From the NCBI GenBank assembly GCA_947174455.1, contig CAMWIZ010000047.1:1-6721 (forward strand): a DNA stretch of 6,721 bases, given 5' to 3'. The stretch is from an uncultured Clostridia bacterium (GTDB lineage: Bacteria; Bacillota; Clostridia; Oscillospirales; Acutalibacteraceae). Positions 1-5,719 of the stretch are shown here, one piece after another (positions within the stretch are counted from its first letter, which is position 1; each line of letters starts with the position of its first letter). The notes beneath the pieces are model-generated. The model ran no database searches and was not told where the DNA came from. It saw nothing but the letters and a program-made list of their open reading frames with translations. The translations under genes and the position numbers were made by a program.

Positions 1-5
1 TTTAA

Positions 6-34
6 TTGCATTTAGCATAAATCTGTGATATAAT
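6..34 (+). promoter_or_regulatory. Extended -10 promoter for the 55-residue small protein
   Basis: A perfect TATAAT at 29-34 is preceded by TG at 26-27 (extended -10, TGnTATAAT). A weak -35 (TTGCAT, 6-11) lies 17 bp upstream. The expected transcription start near 41 gives a short leader of about 25 nt containing the ribosome site AAGGAG at 51-56. Confidence 0.65.
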
Positions 35-65
35 TAAACAAAATACGTAAAAGGAGTATAACAAT

Positions 66-233
66 ATGACAGACACAGAAATTAAAAATAAGGAGTTAAA
101 TAACAAAACTGTTCTTTCTCCTCTTACCACCAGGCTCACAGAAGATGAAGTAGCACTGTTGTTTGACTATCGTCTTGCGAGTGAAGAACAACGCAAAGAA
201 ATACAGAAATTTATTGCAAATTTGGAATCTTGA
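66..233 (+). CDS. Small protein (55 aa) resembling the post-HTH tail of XRE-type regulators
   Basis: The ATG at 66 has an AAGGAG ribosome site 9 nt upstream and a good promoter, so this short frame is very likely translated. The product has a polar N-terminal 20 residues, then a probable helical hairpin of about 32 residues beginning LTEDEVALLFDY and ending in EIQKFIANL. I infer that this second half resembles the segment that follows the helix-turn-helix in many XRE-family repressors (pattern LSxEExELLxxYRxLxxExQxEIxxFI), but no HTH is present before it. It could be a free-standing dimerisation or interaction module, a remnant of a regulator, or an unrelated small helical protein. It stands alone, converges on the nuclease gene, and is followed by a strong hairpin at 306-349. 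No function is assigned. Confidence 0.7.
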   Translation: MTDTEIKNKELNNKTVLSPLTTRLTEDEVALLFDYRLASEEQRKEIQKFIANLES

Positions 234-305
234 TTCAAAACAATTTAAATTGACTCAAGAACTTTTGTTAATAATCATGGAAACGCAAAAATTAGATTAG
301 ATAAC

Positions 306-349
306 ATAGTAAAAGGCAAACGACTAAGCTGTCGCTTGCCTTTTACTAT
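306..349. terminator. Large hairpin, probable bidirectional terminator
   Basis: Two 19-nt arms (306-324 and 331-349) pair with a single A-C mismatch around a 6-nt loop. The arms begin ATAGTAAAAGGC and end GCCTTTTACTAT, so each strand ends in a T-rich stretch. It lies between the convergent small-protein gene (stop at 233) and nuclease gene (stop at 385), as expected for a shared terminator. The U tract is short and lies inside the stem, so strength is uncertain. Confidence 0.7.
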
Positions 350-384
350 TGCCTCTGCAATAAAAATCGGTATATCCAATGAGT

Positions 385-1260
385 CTATGGATTACAGCCT
401 CCGCATGGGACATACCCGTCAGCAAGTAGAATTTCCCTGTCACCAATAAATTCCTCTCTATTTTCCTCACTGATTTTCTTAGCGTGATTGCAGTCGGGAA
501 GATGAAACTTTTTTGTTTTTGTATTCATAATATAACCGGCATTGTCATCACTTATATTATCGGACACACCCTCTTCCCAGCTTGTACCGTCCAGATAATT
601 TATTTCTATTCCCGGCTGAATATTATAGCAGTATACGTTAAAACAAATTCCCTCTCCGCTGTCCTCCACCGATATAGCCTCGATAAGCACTCCGCTTGCC
701 AATAGATTGCTCTCTTCAAAAATCGGAGTAACCCTATACATAACGTGATTATCAGTTTCATTTACATAGTCTGCAACCATATTTTCAAAGGGCAGCATAC
801 CCTTTGTGTTTAAGAATCTTGTGCCTGTTATAAGATTTTTTTCATTGGTATTTTCCCCACTTAACTGGTATCCTATTAAGTGACAGCGATTATACAGATA
901 TTTTCCGTCCACGCAGTCGTATTTTATGCTGTGCCAACCGCTCGGTTCTACCGAACCGATAGATGTTCTGTCCTCAGTTGGCATAAGCTCAGTACCTATG
1001 CAGGCTGTTGCGGCTGTACATCTTCCAAGACTGTCAAGCTCACCGTAGCTTTCATATGCAGTTGAAGTATACTCCTTTTCGGTAAAAAAAGGCTGATTGT
1101 CATTTACTGTGATGTACGCAGCCTCATCAAACGGTGCTATATTGTCTATACTAAAGCTTGTCGGGGATGAGTCCGTGACTGTGTAAGTTAACTCACAACC
1201 ACCTATAATTGTAGCAATAAGTACAGTCAGTACGGCTGATAACATTCTTTTTACCCTCAT
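385..1260 (-). CDS. Lipoprotein DNA/RNA non-specific endonuclease with C-terminal Cys/His module
   Basis: Predicted extracytoplasmic, membrane-anchored nuclease of the EndA-like Endonuclea_NS_2 type. Residues 1-22 form a lipoprotein signal: basic start, hydrophobic core, then lipobox IGGC with the lipidated Cys22. The nuclease core spans about 95-225: NRCH (124-127, general-base His127, Asn where EndA has the Asp of DRGH), then NEKNLITGTRFLN (139-151, metal-binding Asn) and GMLPFENMVADYV. Residues 243-291 form an Ada-like zinc-binding module with His253, Cys257, His259, Cys286 and Cys289. I chose the ATG at 1260 because AGGAGG (1271-1276) lies 10 nt away and it overlaps the upstream stop as ATGA; the ATG at 1269 is only 1 nt from that site. 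Likely roles are nucleic-acid scavenging, DNA uptake processing or biofilm DNA turnover; no competence genes are nearby. The family call is secure, the physiological role is not. Confidence 0.9.
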   Translation of the reverse strand: MRVKRMLSAVLTVLIATIIGGCELTYTVTDSSPTSFSIDNIAPFDEAAYITVNDNQPFFTEKEYTSTAYESYGELDSLGRCTAATACIGTELMPTEDRTSIGSVEPSGWHSIKYDCVDGKYLYNRCHLIGYQLSGENTNEKNLITGTRFLNTKGMLPFENMVADYVNETDNHVMYRVTPIFEESNLLASGVLIEAISVEDSGEGICFNVYCYNIQPGIEINYLDGTSWEEGVSDNISDDNAGYIMNTKTKKFHLPDCNHAKKISEENREEFIGDREILLADGYVPCGGCNP

Positions 1261-1664
1261 CTGCACCATACCTCCTCTGTTATCATTTTATGTGATGTTC
1301 CCTTAAAATCACAGCGTTGTACAAGAGTAAAATTATTAAAGTCTATGTTTAAAATCATATCATGCGGATATGTCCTGTTCCATTTAAAAAGTACAATTTT
1401 TGTTATTTTACTCTCATGGTCAGAAACATCCTCGCCTTCAACAAAACAAAAATCATCATTTTGTGCCTTAGATAAAAAGTCATCGTCCGCAATAATGTTA
1501 TCCGCCCTTTCATTTGCAAATAGCTGTGACGAGTAACTGCTCAGCCAAAGAATACTTCCCCGTGTAATTTCAACAATTCTTTTTGTTACTGCACTGTCCC
1601 TGCTTTGTCTGCGTTTATTAAAAAAAATCCCCATATCGTCATCTGAACACACTATTACCGTCAT
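1257..1664 (-). CDS. Conserved 135-aa protein of unknown function (NKRRQSRD / KWNRxYP motifs)
   Basis: A complete soluble protein with no signal peptide or membrane segment. Its visible landmarks are an N-terminal beta strand MTVIVCSDDDMGIFF, NKRRQSRD (16-23), FCFVEGEDVSD (72-82), LFKWNRTYPHD (92-102) and TSHKMITEEVW near the end. From memory, proteins with this motif set occur widely in Clostridia, and some are labelled 'ribonuclease Z' in databases. No metallo-beta-lactamase HxHxDH motif is present, so I reject that label. AGAGG (1673-1677) sits 8 nt before the ATG, and a sigma-A-like promoter is placed about 35-65 bp upstream. The gene ends in an ATGA overlap with the nuclease gene, implying co-transcription and translational coupling. 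The charged N-terminal motif could be catalytic or nucleic-acid binding; that is a guess. Confidence 0.85.
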   Translation of the reverse strand: MTVIVCSDDDMGIFFNKRRQSRDSAVTKRIVEITRGSILWLSSYSSQLFANERADNIIADDDFLSKAQNDDFCFVEGEDVSDHESKITKIVLFKWNRTYPHDMILNIDFNNFTLVQRCDFKGTSHKMITEEVWCR

Positions 1665-1699
1665 TTTATCTGCCTCTTAATAAATGATTTTGCACTAAA

Positions 1700-1728
1700 A
1701 TTATACAATAGGTATACATTTTCCGCAA
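1700..1728 (-). promoter_or_regulatory. Leftward promoter of the 135-aa protein / nuclease unit
   Basis: On the minus strand, TTGCGG (1723-1728) and a perfect TATAAT (1700-1705) are separated by exactly 17 bp. It points at the ATG at 1664 with a leader of about 30 nt. It does not overlap the palindrome at 1785-1821, so it is probably independent of the rightward operon's regulator. Confidence 0.65.
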
Positions 1729-1764
1729 GCCTTATAATTTGTTCAGATTTTTTACATATTACCC

Positions 1765-1792
1765 TTGACAAAAGCTGAAAATGTGTTATTAT
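1765..1792 (+). promoter_or_regulatory. Rightward promoter of the NAD operon
   Basis: A perfect -35 TTGACA (1765-1770), a 16-bp spacer, and the extended -10 TGT-TATTAT (-10 at 1787-1792). A second TATAAT at 1792-1797 would have a 21-bp spacer and is the weaker choice. Transcription should begin near 1799, inside the palindrome 1785-1821, so a protein bound there would block initiation. The leader is only about 45 nt, too short for a riboswitch. Confidence 0.75.
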
Positions 1793-1821
1793 ATAATTGT
1801 TAATAACAATATGATAATAAC
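1785..1821. promoter_or_regulatory. Nested 37-bp palindrome, probable NrtR operator
   Basis: Two concentric inverted repeats share a centre at 1803. The inner arms are ATTGTTA (1796-1802) and TAACAAT (1804-1810); the outer arms are GTTATTAT (1785-1792) and ATAATAAC (1814-1821). Fifteen of 18 base pairs are symmetric; only the three-base steps between the arms break the symmetry. It covers the -10 and the start region of the operon promoter and lies directly before the regulator gene. Autoregulation by the Nudix/winged-helix protein is inferred from this position; the bound protein is not shown by sequence. Confidence 0.65.
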
Positions 1822-1844
1822 AAAAAAAAACAGAGGTGTTACCC

Positions 1845-2690
1845 TTGGATGAATTACTTGAGAATATCTCAGAACAGAAATTTCTTGAAAATTATGATAT
1901 AAATAGTTATAAGCGTCCGTCGGTTGCTGCTGATATAGCAGCGTTCACAATACGGTATGAGGAAGAAGAAAATTACAGGCGGTGCGAAAAAAATAAACTC
2001 TCACTTCTCTTAATTAAACGAGGTGAGTTCCCTTTCAAAGACTGCTGGGCTTTGCCCGGAGGGTTTGTAAGAGAAAATGAAACTATTGAGGAATGTGCCT
2101 TTAGGGAAACAACTGAGGAAACCGGTATCGAACCCTCTGCCGTTATGCCTGTAGGTGTGTTCAGCGAAATTGACCGTGACCCACGTGGCAGAGTAATTTC
2201 AAACGCATTTGTTTCAGTTATAACAAACGGAGTTGAGCATACAAAGGGCGGATACGATGCCTCGCAGGCAAGCTGGTTTGATATTGAGTTTGACAAAAAC
2301 TATGACGGACTTTTTGAACTGAAGCTTAATAACGGAGAAATACATCTCAGTGCATTACTGAAGGAGAAATCAGAAAGTTTTGGATTTACAAAGTACGAAA
2401 TAATCGACAGCGGAACGCTTGCCTTTGACCATGCTGCTATAATTTCCTCATCATTAAAAGCACTCCGCAGATGTATAGGTGACTTTGATATTATTTTTGA
2501 TTTTCTGCCCGAAAAATTTACCCTTACACAGCTTCAGCTTGTTCAGGAAACAGTGCTTAACGTGTCAATGCTTCCTGCAAATTTCAGAAGAAAAGCGGCG
2601 GACTATGTGGAGGTAACAGACGATTATATAACAGGTGCAGGACACAGACCTGCACAGCTATACAGAAAAAAACTTAATTGCAAAAATTGA
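1845..2690 (+). CDS. nrtR: NrtR-type Nudix/winged-helix regulator of NAD metabolism
   Basis: A two-domain cytosolic protein. Residues about 25-170 form a Nudix domain of the ADP-ribose-pyrophosphatase kind, with WALPGGF before the Nudix box at 73-95 (Gly73, Glu79, Arg87-Glu88, Glu91-Glu92, Gly94) and DRDPRGR at 110-116. Residues about 195-275 form a winged helix with LPEKFTLTQLQ, a probable recognition region NFRRK (246-250) and the closing GHRPAQLYR typical of NrtR. Family members repress NAD biosynthesis or salvage genes and release DNA on binding a metabolite such as ADP-ribose or NAD. I place the start at TTG 1845 because AGAGGTG (1832-1838) sits 6-8 nt before it; a GTG at 1836 lies inside that ribosome site. 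The gene leads the operon and is preceded by a palindrome on its own promoter. Unlike several characterised NrtRs, its Nudix box looks catalytically intact, so it may also hydrolyse a nucleotide. Confidence 0.88.
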   Translation: MDELLENISEQKFLENYDINSYKRPSVAADIAAFTIRYEEEENYRRCEKNKLSLLLIKRGEFPFKDCWALPGGFVRENETIEECAFRETTEETGIEPSAVMPVGVFSEIDRDPRGRVISNAFVSVITNGVEHTKGGYDASQASWFDIEFDKNYDGLFELKLNNGEIHLSALLKEKSESFGFTKYEIIDSGTLAFDHAAIISSSLKALRRCIGDFDIIFDFLPEKFTLTQLQLVQETVLNVSMLPANFRRKAADYVEVTDDYITGAGHRPAQLYRKKLNCKN

Positions 2691-2707
2691 ACAGGAGGTT
2701 TGTCATT

Positions 2708-3238
2708 ATGAAAAAGGTTTTGATAGTAGTTGATATGCAAAAGGATTTTGTCAACGGCTCTCTCGGCTCTAAGGAAGCGGAAGCGATAGTTGATAATGTT
2801 GTTAAAAAAATTAGAAATCATGATGGCCTGTTGATTGCAACGCTTGATACCCATTATGAAAACTACCTTGAAACAGCAGAGGGCAAAAAGCTTCCGATTA
2901 AGCATTGTATAAAAGGCTCAGCCGGATGGACGCTTGACGATAGGGTTGCACAAGCACTTGAAAATAAGAAATATACTGCGGTGGAAAAAAATACTTTCGG
3001 TTCTGTTGATCTTCCGCAAACCATAAAATCTGCGTGCGGTGATGAAGAATTTTCCGTTGAGCTTATAGGACTTTGCACAGATATTTGTGTGGTATCAAAT
3101 GCACTTATTTTGAAAGCCGTCTTTCCTGAAATTTCTGTAAGCGTTGACGCTGACTGTTGTGCAGGCGTTACACCGCAGTCGCACAGTGCAGCACTTACTA
3201 CCATGAAAGCTTGTCAAATTGATGTTATAGGAGAGTAA
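2708..3238 (+). CDS. pncA: Nicotinamidase-like cysteine hydrolase (PncA / isochorismatase family)
   Basis: A cytosolic hydrolase of 176 residues, close to the usual size of the family. The catalytic triad is visible: Asp9 in VVDMQKDF, Lys94 in EKNTFGS, and nucleophile Cys127 in GLCTDICV. Likely metal ligands are Asp48 and His50 in LDTHYENY and His66 in PIKHCIKG. The expected reaction is nicotinamide to nicotinate plus ammonia, feeding the Preiss-Handler route; the NAD operon context supports this over another isochorismatase-fold activity, but the fold alone does not fix the substrate. The start at 2708 has AGGAGG at 2693-2698 with 9-nt spacing; an upstream ATG at 2678 lies inside the preceding gene without such a site. 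There is a 17-nt gap after the regulator and a 4-nt gap before the next gene, so it sits inside the operon. Confidence 0.85.
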   Translation: MKKVLIVVDMQKDFVNGSLGSKEAEAIVDNVVKKIRNHDGLLIATLDTHYENYLETAEGKKLPIKHCIKGSAGWTLDDRVAQALENKKYTAVEKNTFGSVDLPQTIKSACGDEEFSVELIGLCTDICVVSNALILKAVFPEISVSVDADCCAGVTPQSHSAALTTMKACQIDVIGE

Positions 3239-3242
3239 AATC

Positions 3243-4052
3243 ATGATTAAATTAAACGGCAAAGCGGTAGAAATCGGGCATTTTCCCGACAGCACACTTT
3301 TAATTAAAGAGGCTGTTGAGGTAAATTACAGTACTGAAAAAACTGCGAAGCTTTTTTGGAGGTTTGAGTGCAACGAGGAACTTGTCGCACTTATTTATTT
3401 GACACGTCATTTGCAGTCACACGGTATAACAAACGTTCACTTGGATATGCCATATATCCCAAATGCAAGGCAGGACAGAGTAAAAACTGACGAAGATGTG
3501 TTCACTCTTAAATATTTTTCTGAGGTTATCAACTCCCTTGGGTTCAAATCTGTAACTGTGCTTGACCCCCATTCAAGTGTAAGTGAAGCTTTAATAGACA
3601 ATATAGTTACAAAATCCCCAAAAAGCTATATTGATATCGTCATAAGCAAGCTGACAAAAACAGACGAAAATTTGCTTTTGTTCTACCCTGATGAGGGAGC
3701 AATGAAACGTTATTCGGGTATGATTAAAAAGCCTTATGCTTTCGGAATAAAAAAGAGAGATTGGGCTACAGGAAAAATTCTCGAATTGGACGTCTCCGGT
3801 ATGACAGAGCTTATAAACGGCAGTCGTGTTTTAATAGTTGACGATATATCAAGCAGAGGCGGTACTTTCTGTTTCAGTGCATTAAAGCTTAGGGAACTTG
3901 GTGCAAGAGAAGTTTATTTATATGTTTCTCACTGTGAGAATACTATACTTACAGGTGATTTACTAAACGGAGATTTGATTCAAAAGGTTTTTACAACAGA
4001 CAGCCTGTTTACAGAAAAGCATGAAAAAATTGAGGTGTTTAAGTATGAGTAA
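3243..4052 (+). CDS. Short PRPP-synthetase-like pyrophosphokinase (possible ADP-ribose pyrophosphokinase)
   Basis: Homologous to ribose-phosphate pyrophosphokinase, but 269 residues against about 310-320 for housekeeping class I Prs. Visible landmarks are an ATP-binding loop ARQDR (75-79), VLDPHS (106-111) in place of the usual DLHA, FYPDEGAMKRY (147-157), the catalytic basic stretch IKKRD (169-173) and the PRPP-type phosphate loop VDDISSRGGTF (199-209). The annotated reaction would be ribose 5-phosphate + ATP to PRPP + AMP, supplying the NAMPT-like enzyme encoded next. The same pairing occurs in phages; in NARP1 the paralogue (Adps) acts on ADP-ribose instead. AGGAGAG at 3229-3235 precedes the ATG, and the gap to the previous stop is 4 nt. 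It overlaps the next gene by 8 bp. As a divergent, operon-specific copy it is unlikely to be the cell's main Prs. The kinase fold is sure; the acceptor sugar is not. Confidence 0.85.
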   Translation: MIKLNGKAVEIGHFPDSTLLIKEAVEVNYSTEKTAKLFWRFECNEELVALIYLTRHLQSHGITNVHLDMPYIPNARQDRVKTDEDVFTLKYFSEVINSLGFKSVTVLDPHSSVSEALIDNIVTKSPKSYIDIVISKLTKTDENLLLFYPDEGAMKRYSGMIKKPYAFGIKKRDWATGKILELDVSGMTELINGSRVLIVDDISSRGGTFCFSALKLRELGAREVYLYVSHCENTILTGDLLNGDLIQKVFTTDSLFTEKHEKIEVFKYE

Positions 4053-5520
4053 TATAAATCCTATGCTTCTTATAGATTTCTACAAGGCGGTTCACGCAGA
4101 AATGCTTCCGCAGAATATTACAAAGTCGGTTTCCTATTTCACTCCACGTATGAGCAGGGTTAAAAGATGGGATAAAGTAGTAATGTTCGGATTGCAGGGA
4201 TTTATCAAAAAGTATCTTATTGACTATTTTAACAATGAGTTTTTTAACCGAAATTTTGATGAAGCAATTTCCGAGTACCGCAGAATAATGGACGCAGCCC
4301 TCGGTGCAAAGGCTTATAAAATTGATAAAATAGAAAAGCTTCATAAGCTTGGCTACCTGCCGATAGAGATTATCTCACTTCCTGAAGGCACGCTTGTTCC
4401 AATGCACGTGCCTATGTTTGGAATAACCAATACGCACCCTGATTTTGCTTGGCTTCCGCAGTCGCTTGAAAGTCTTATCTCCGCTGAGAGCTGGCACCCC
4501 ATGCTTGCAGCTACGGTGGGTTATACTTACCGCCAAATTGTAAACAAATATTACAGCCTTACTTGTGATGACAATGCTGACAGAGCGAGGGCATTGGGTG
4601 CGTTCGATTTCAGAGGTGAGGAATGCACAGACTCCGCAATTAAAGCCGGTGCAGGCTGGTGTCTGTCCTTTGTAAATACCGCAACCGTCCCCACAATTCC
4701 GTATCTTGAAAAATACTACTGCTGTGACTGCACAAAAGAACCCGTTGCCTTTGGCAGTCCGAGTACCGAGCATTCTGTTATGTGCAGTAATTATGCAGTT
4801 GACGGTGATGAAATTACGCTTCTTCGCCGCCTGCTTACAGAGATTTATCCGGAAACAAGCTTTTCTGCGGTTTTGGACTCCTACGACTATTGGAACATTA
4901 TAGAAAACGCTCTTCCCAAATTAAAAAAGGAAATACTCGCACATAACGGCTGTATGCTTATGAGGGGAGATTCCGGTGACTGTGTCGAGGTTGTGACAAA
5001 AACGGTGTTCAAGCTTTGGGAGGAGTTTGGGGGTACTGTTAACAGTAAGGGTTACAAAGTTCTTAACCCCCATGTTAAGGCTATATACGGTGACTCTATA
5101 ACTGTTCAAAGGTGTGAAGAGATATATAAAATACTATCCGATAACGGCTTTGCCTGCTCAAATGCTGCACTTGGCGTTGGTTCTTTCTCCATGCAGTGCA
5201 TAGAGGAGGACGGCATACTCAAACCGTTTACCCGTGATACATTTTCCTCTTGCATTAAAGCCACCTATTGTGAAATTGACGGTAAACCGTACCCGATATT
5301 TAAAAATCCAAAAGACGGCGGATTTAAAAAATCACAAAAGGGCTGCTGCATAGTTGAAAAAAATTCCGAAGATGAGTATACCTTCACAGACGGACATACG
5401 TGGCAAGAAGCACGTCAGTGTGCAGAAAATCAACTTGTAACCGTATTTAAAGACGGAGAAATGATAAAGGAACAGACATTGCAGGAAATTAGAAATAGCC
5501 TGCACAAGGGCAGCTTCTAA
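4045..5520 (+). CDS. nadV: Nicotinamide phosphoribosyltransferase-like enzyme (NAMPT/NadV family; possible Namat)
   Basis: A full-length NAMPT-family protein of 491 residues, the same length as human NAMPT and collinear with it. Equivalents of human catalytic positions are Phe187 and Arg190 (AFDFRG), His243 (TEHS), Asp278 (LDSYD), and Arg307 and Asp309 (MRGDSGD). Lys/Arg-rich GGFKKSQKG near 425-433 is also conserved. The canonical reaction is nicotinamide + PRPP to NMN + pyrophosphate. Two positions deviate: human Asp219, which contacts the nicotinamide amide, is Ala213 in NTATVPT, and the glycine-rich GSGGG loop is GVGSFS with a longer insert after it. Substrate choice is therefore open: nicotinamide with PRPP, or with ADP-ribose pyrophosphate as in phage Namat. 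The start at 4045 has GAGGTG (4032-4037) 7 nt upstream; an in-frame ATG at 4021 lies deeper in the previous gene without a ribosome site. Last gene of the operon. Confidence 0.87.
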   Translation: MSNINPMLLIDFYKAVHAEMLPQNITKSVSYFTPRMSRVKRWDKVVMFGLQGFIKKYLIDYFNNEFFNRNFDEAISEYRRIMDAALGAKAYKIDKIEKLHKLGYLPIEIISLPEGTLVPMHVPMFGITNTHPDFAWLPQSLESLISAESWHPMLAATVGYTYRQIVNKYYSLTCDDNADRARALGAFDFRGEECTDSAIKAGAGWCLSFVNTATVPTIPYLEKYYCCDCTKEPVAFGSPSTEHSVMCSNYAVDGDEITLLRRLLTEIYPETSFSAVLDSYDYWNIIENALPKLKKEILAHNGCMLMRGDSGDCVEVVTKTVFKLWEEFGGTVNSKGYKVLNPHVKAIYGDSITVQRCEEIYKILSDNGFACSNAALGVGSFSMQCIEEDGILKPFTRDTFSSCIKATYCEIDGKPYPIFKNPKDGGFKKSQKGCCIVEKNSEDEYTFTDGHTWQEARQCAENQLVTVFKDGEMIKEQTLQEIRNSLHKGSF

Positions 5521-5536
5521 AGGCTTGAGGTTAAGA

Positions 5537-5560
5537 AAGCACCGATTAAATATGGTGCTT
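5537..5560 (+). other. Small hairpin just after the NAD operon
   Basis: AAGCACC (5537-5543) pairs with GGTGCTT (5554-5560) around a 10-nt AT-rich loop, 16 nt after the NAMPT-like stop. No U tract follows, so it is a poor intrinsic terminator. It could stabilise the 3' end of the operon mRNA; the strong hairpin at 5773-5808 is the better terminator. Confidence 0.4.
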
Positions 5561-5584
5561 ATACTGCGAAATAGGATTTTAAGG

Positions 5585-5719
5585 CAAACTGGACGAAAAT
5601 ACCGCAAGAATACTGGTCTGTCGGTCAACCCCTCTGTTACTTCGTGACACCTCCCCCACAGGGGGAGATCACGTATTTCAAGGGATTTGAGTTCAAGCTG
5701 ACGAAAAGCCGCAAGAAAG
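5585..5719. repeat. Imperfect direct repeats flanking the palindromic element
   Basis: The segment 5585-5610 (reading CAAACTGGACGAAAA, then CCGCAAGAA) recurs at 5694-5717 as CAAGCTGACGAAAAG, then CCGCAAGAA, with two small length differences and a few substitutions. The copies lie about 109 bp apart with the paired hairpins between them. This could be an ancient duplication, the ends of a small dispersed element, or a diverged coding repeat. Confidence 0.5.
5635..5667. repeat. Double-hairpin palindromic repeat element
   Basis: Two adjacent hairpins: TGTTAC/GTGACA (5635-5649, one G-T pair, TTC loop) and CTCCCCC/GGGGGAG (5651-5667, ACA loop). They are preceded by CAACCCCTC. This GC-rich pattern contrasts sharply with the AT-rich surroundings and resembles short palindromic repeats seen many times in Ruminococcaceae-type genomes (recalled, not checked). 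It is probably a non-autonomous mobile or REP-like element rather than a terminator, because no U tract follows. Confidence 0.55.

Noticed and set aside
265..274. TTGTTAATAA, identical to part of the operator at 1797-1806
   Set aside because: Only half of the palindrome in AT-rich DNA with no promoter beside it; most likely chance.
484..705. Open frame of 73 codons on the plus strand, and other plus-strand frames within 880-1065 and 1345-1536
   Set aside because: Antisense to the well-supported nuclease and 135-aa genes, with no ribosome site and no recognisable protein motifs.
1257..1664. Ribonuclease Z annotation for the 135-aa protein
   Set aside because: No HxHxDH or other metallo-beta-lactamase motif, and it is far shorter than true RNase Z.
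1799..1844. Possible NAD riboswitch upstream of the operon
   Set aside because: The predicted leader is only about 45 nt and A-rich, and the only symmetry overlaps the promoter, which fits a DNA operator better.
5552..5647. Short plus-strand frame starting MVLILRNRILRQ in the post-operon region
   Set aside because: No ribosome site, ends inside the palindromic element, and the alternative frame at 5575-5727 looks more protein-like.
5635..5667. CRISPR repeat or intrinsic terminator reading of the double hairpin
   Set aside because: Only one copy, no spacers, no cas genes and no U tract after the GC-rich stem.
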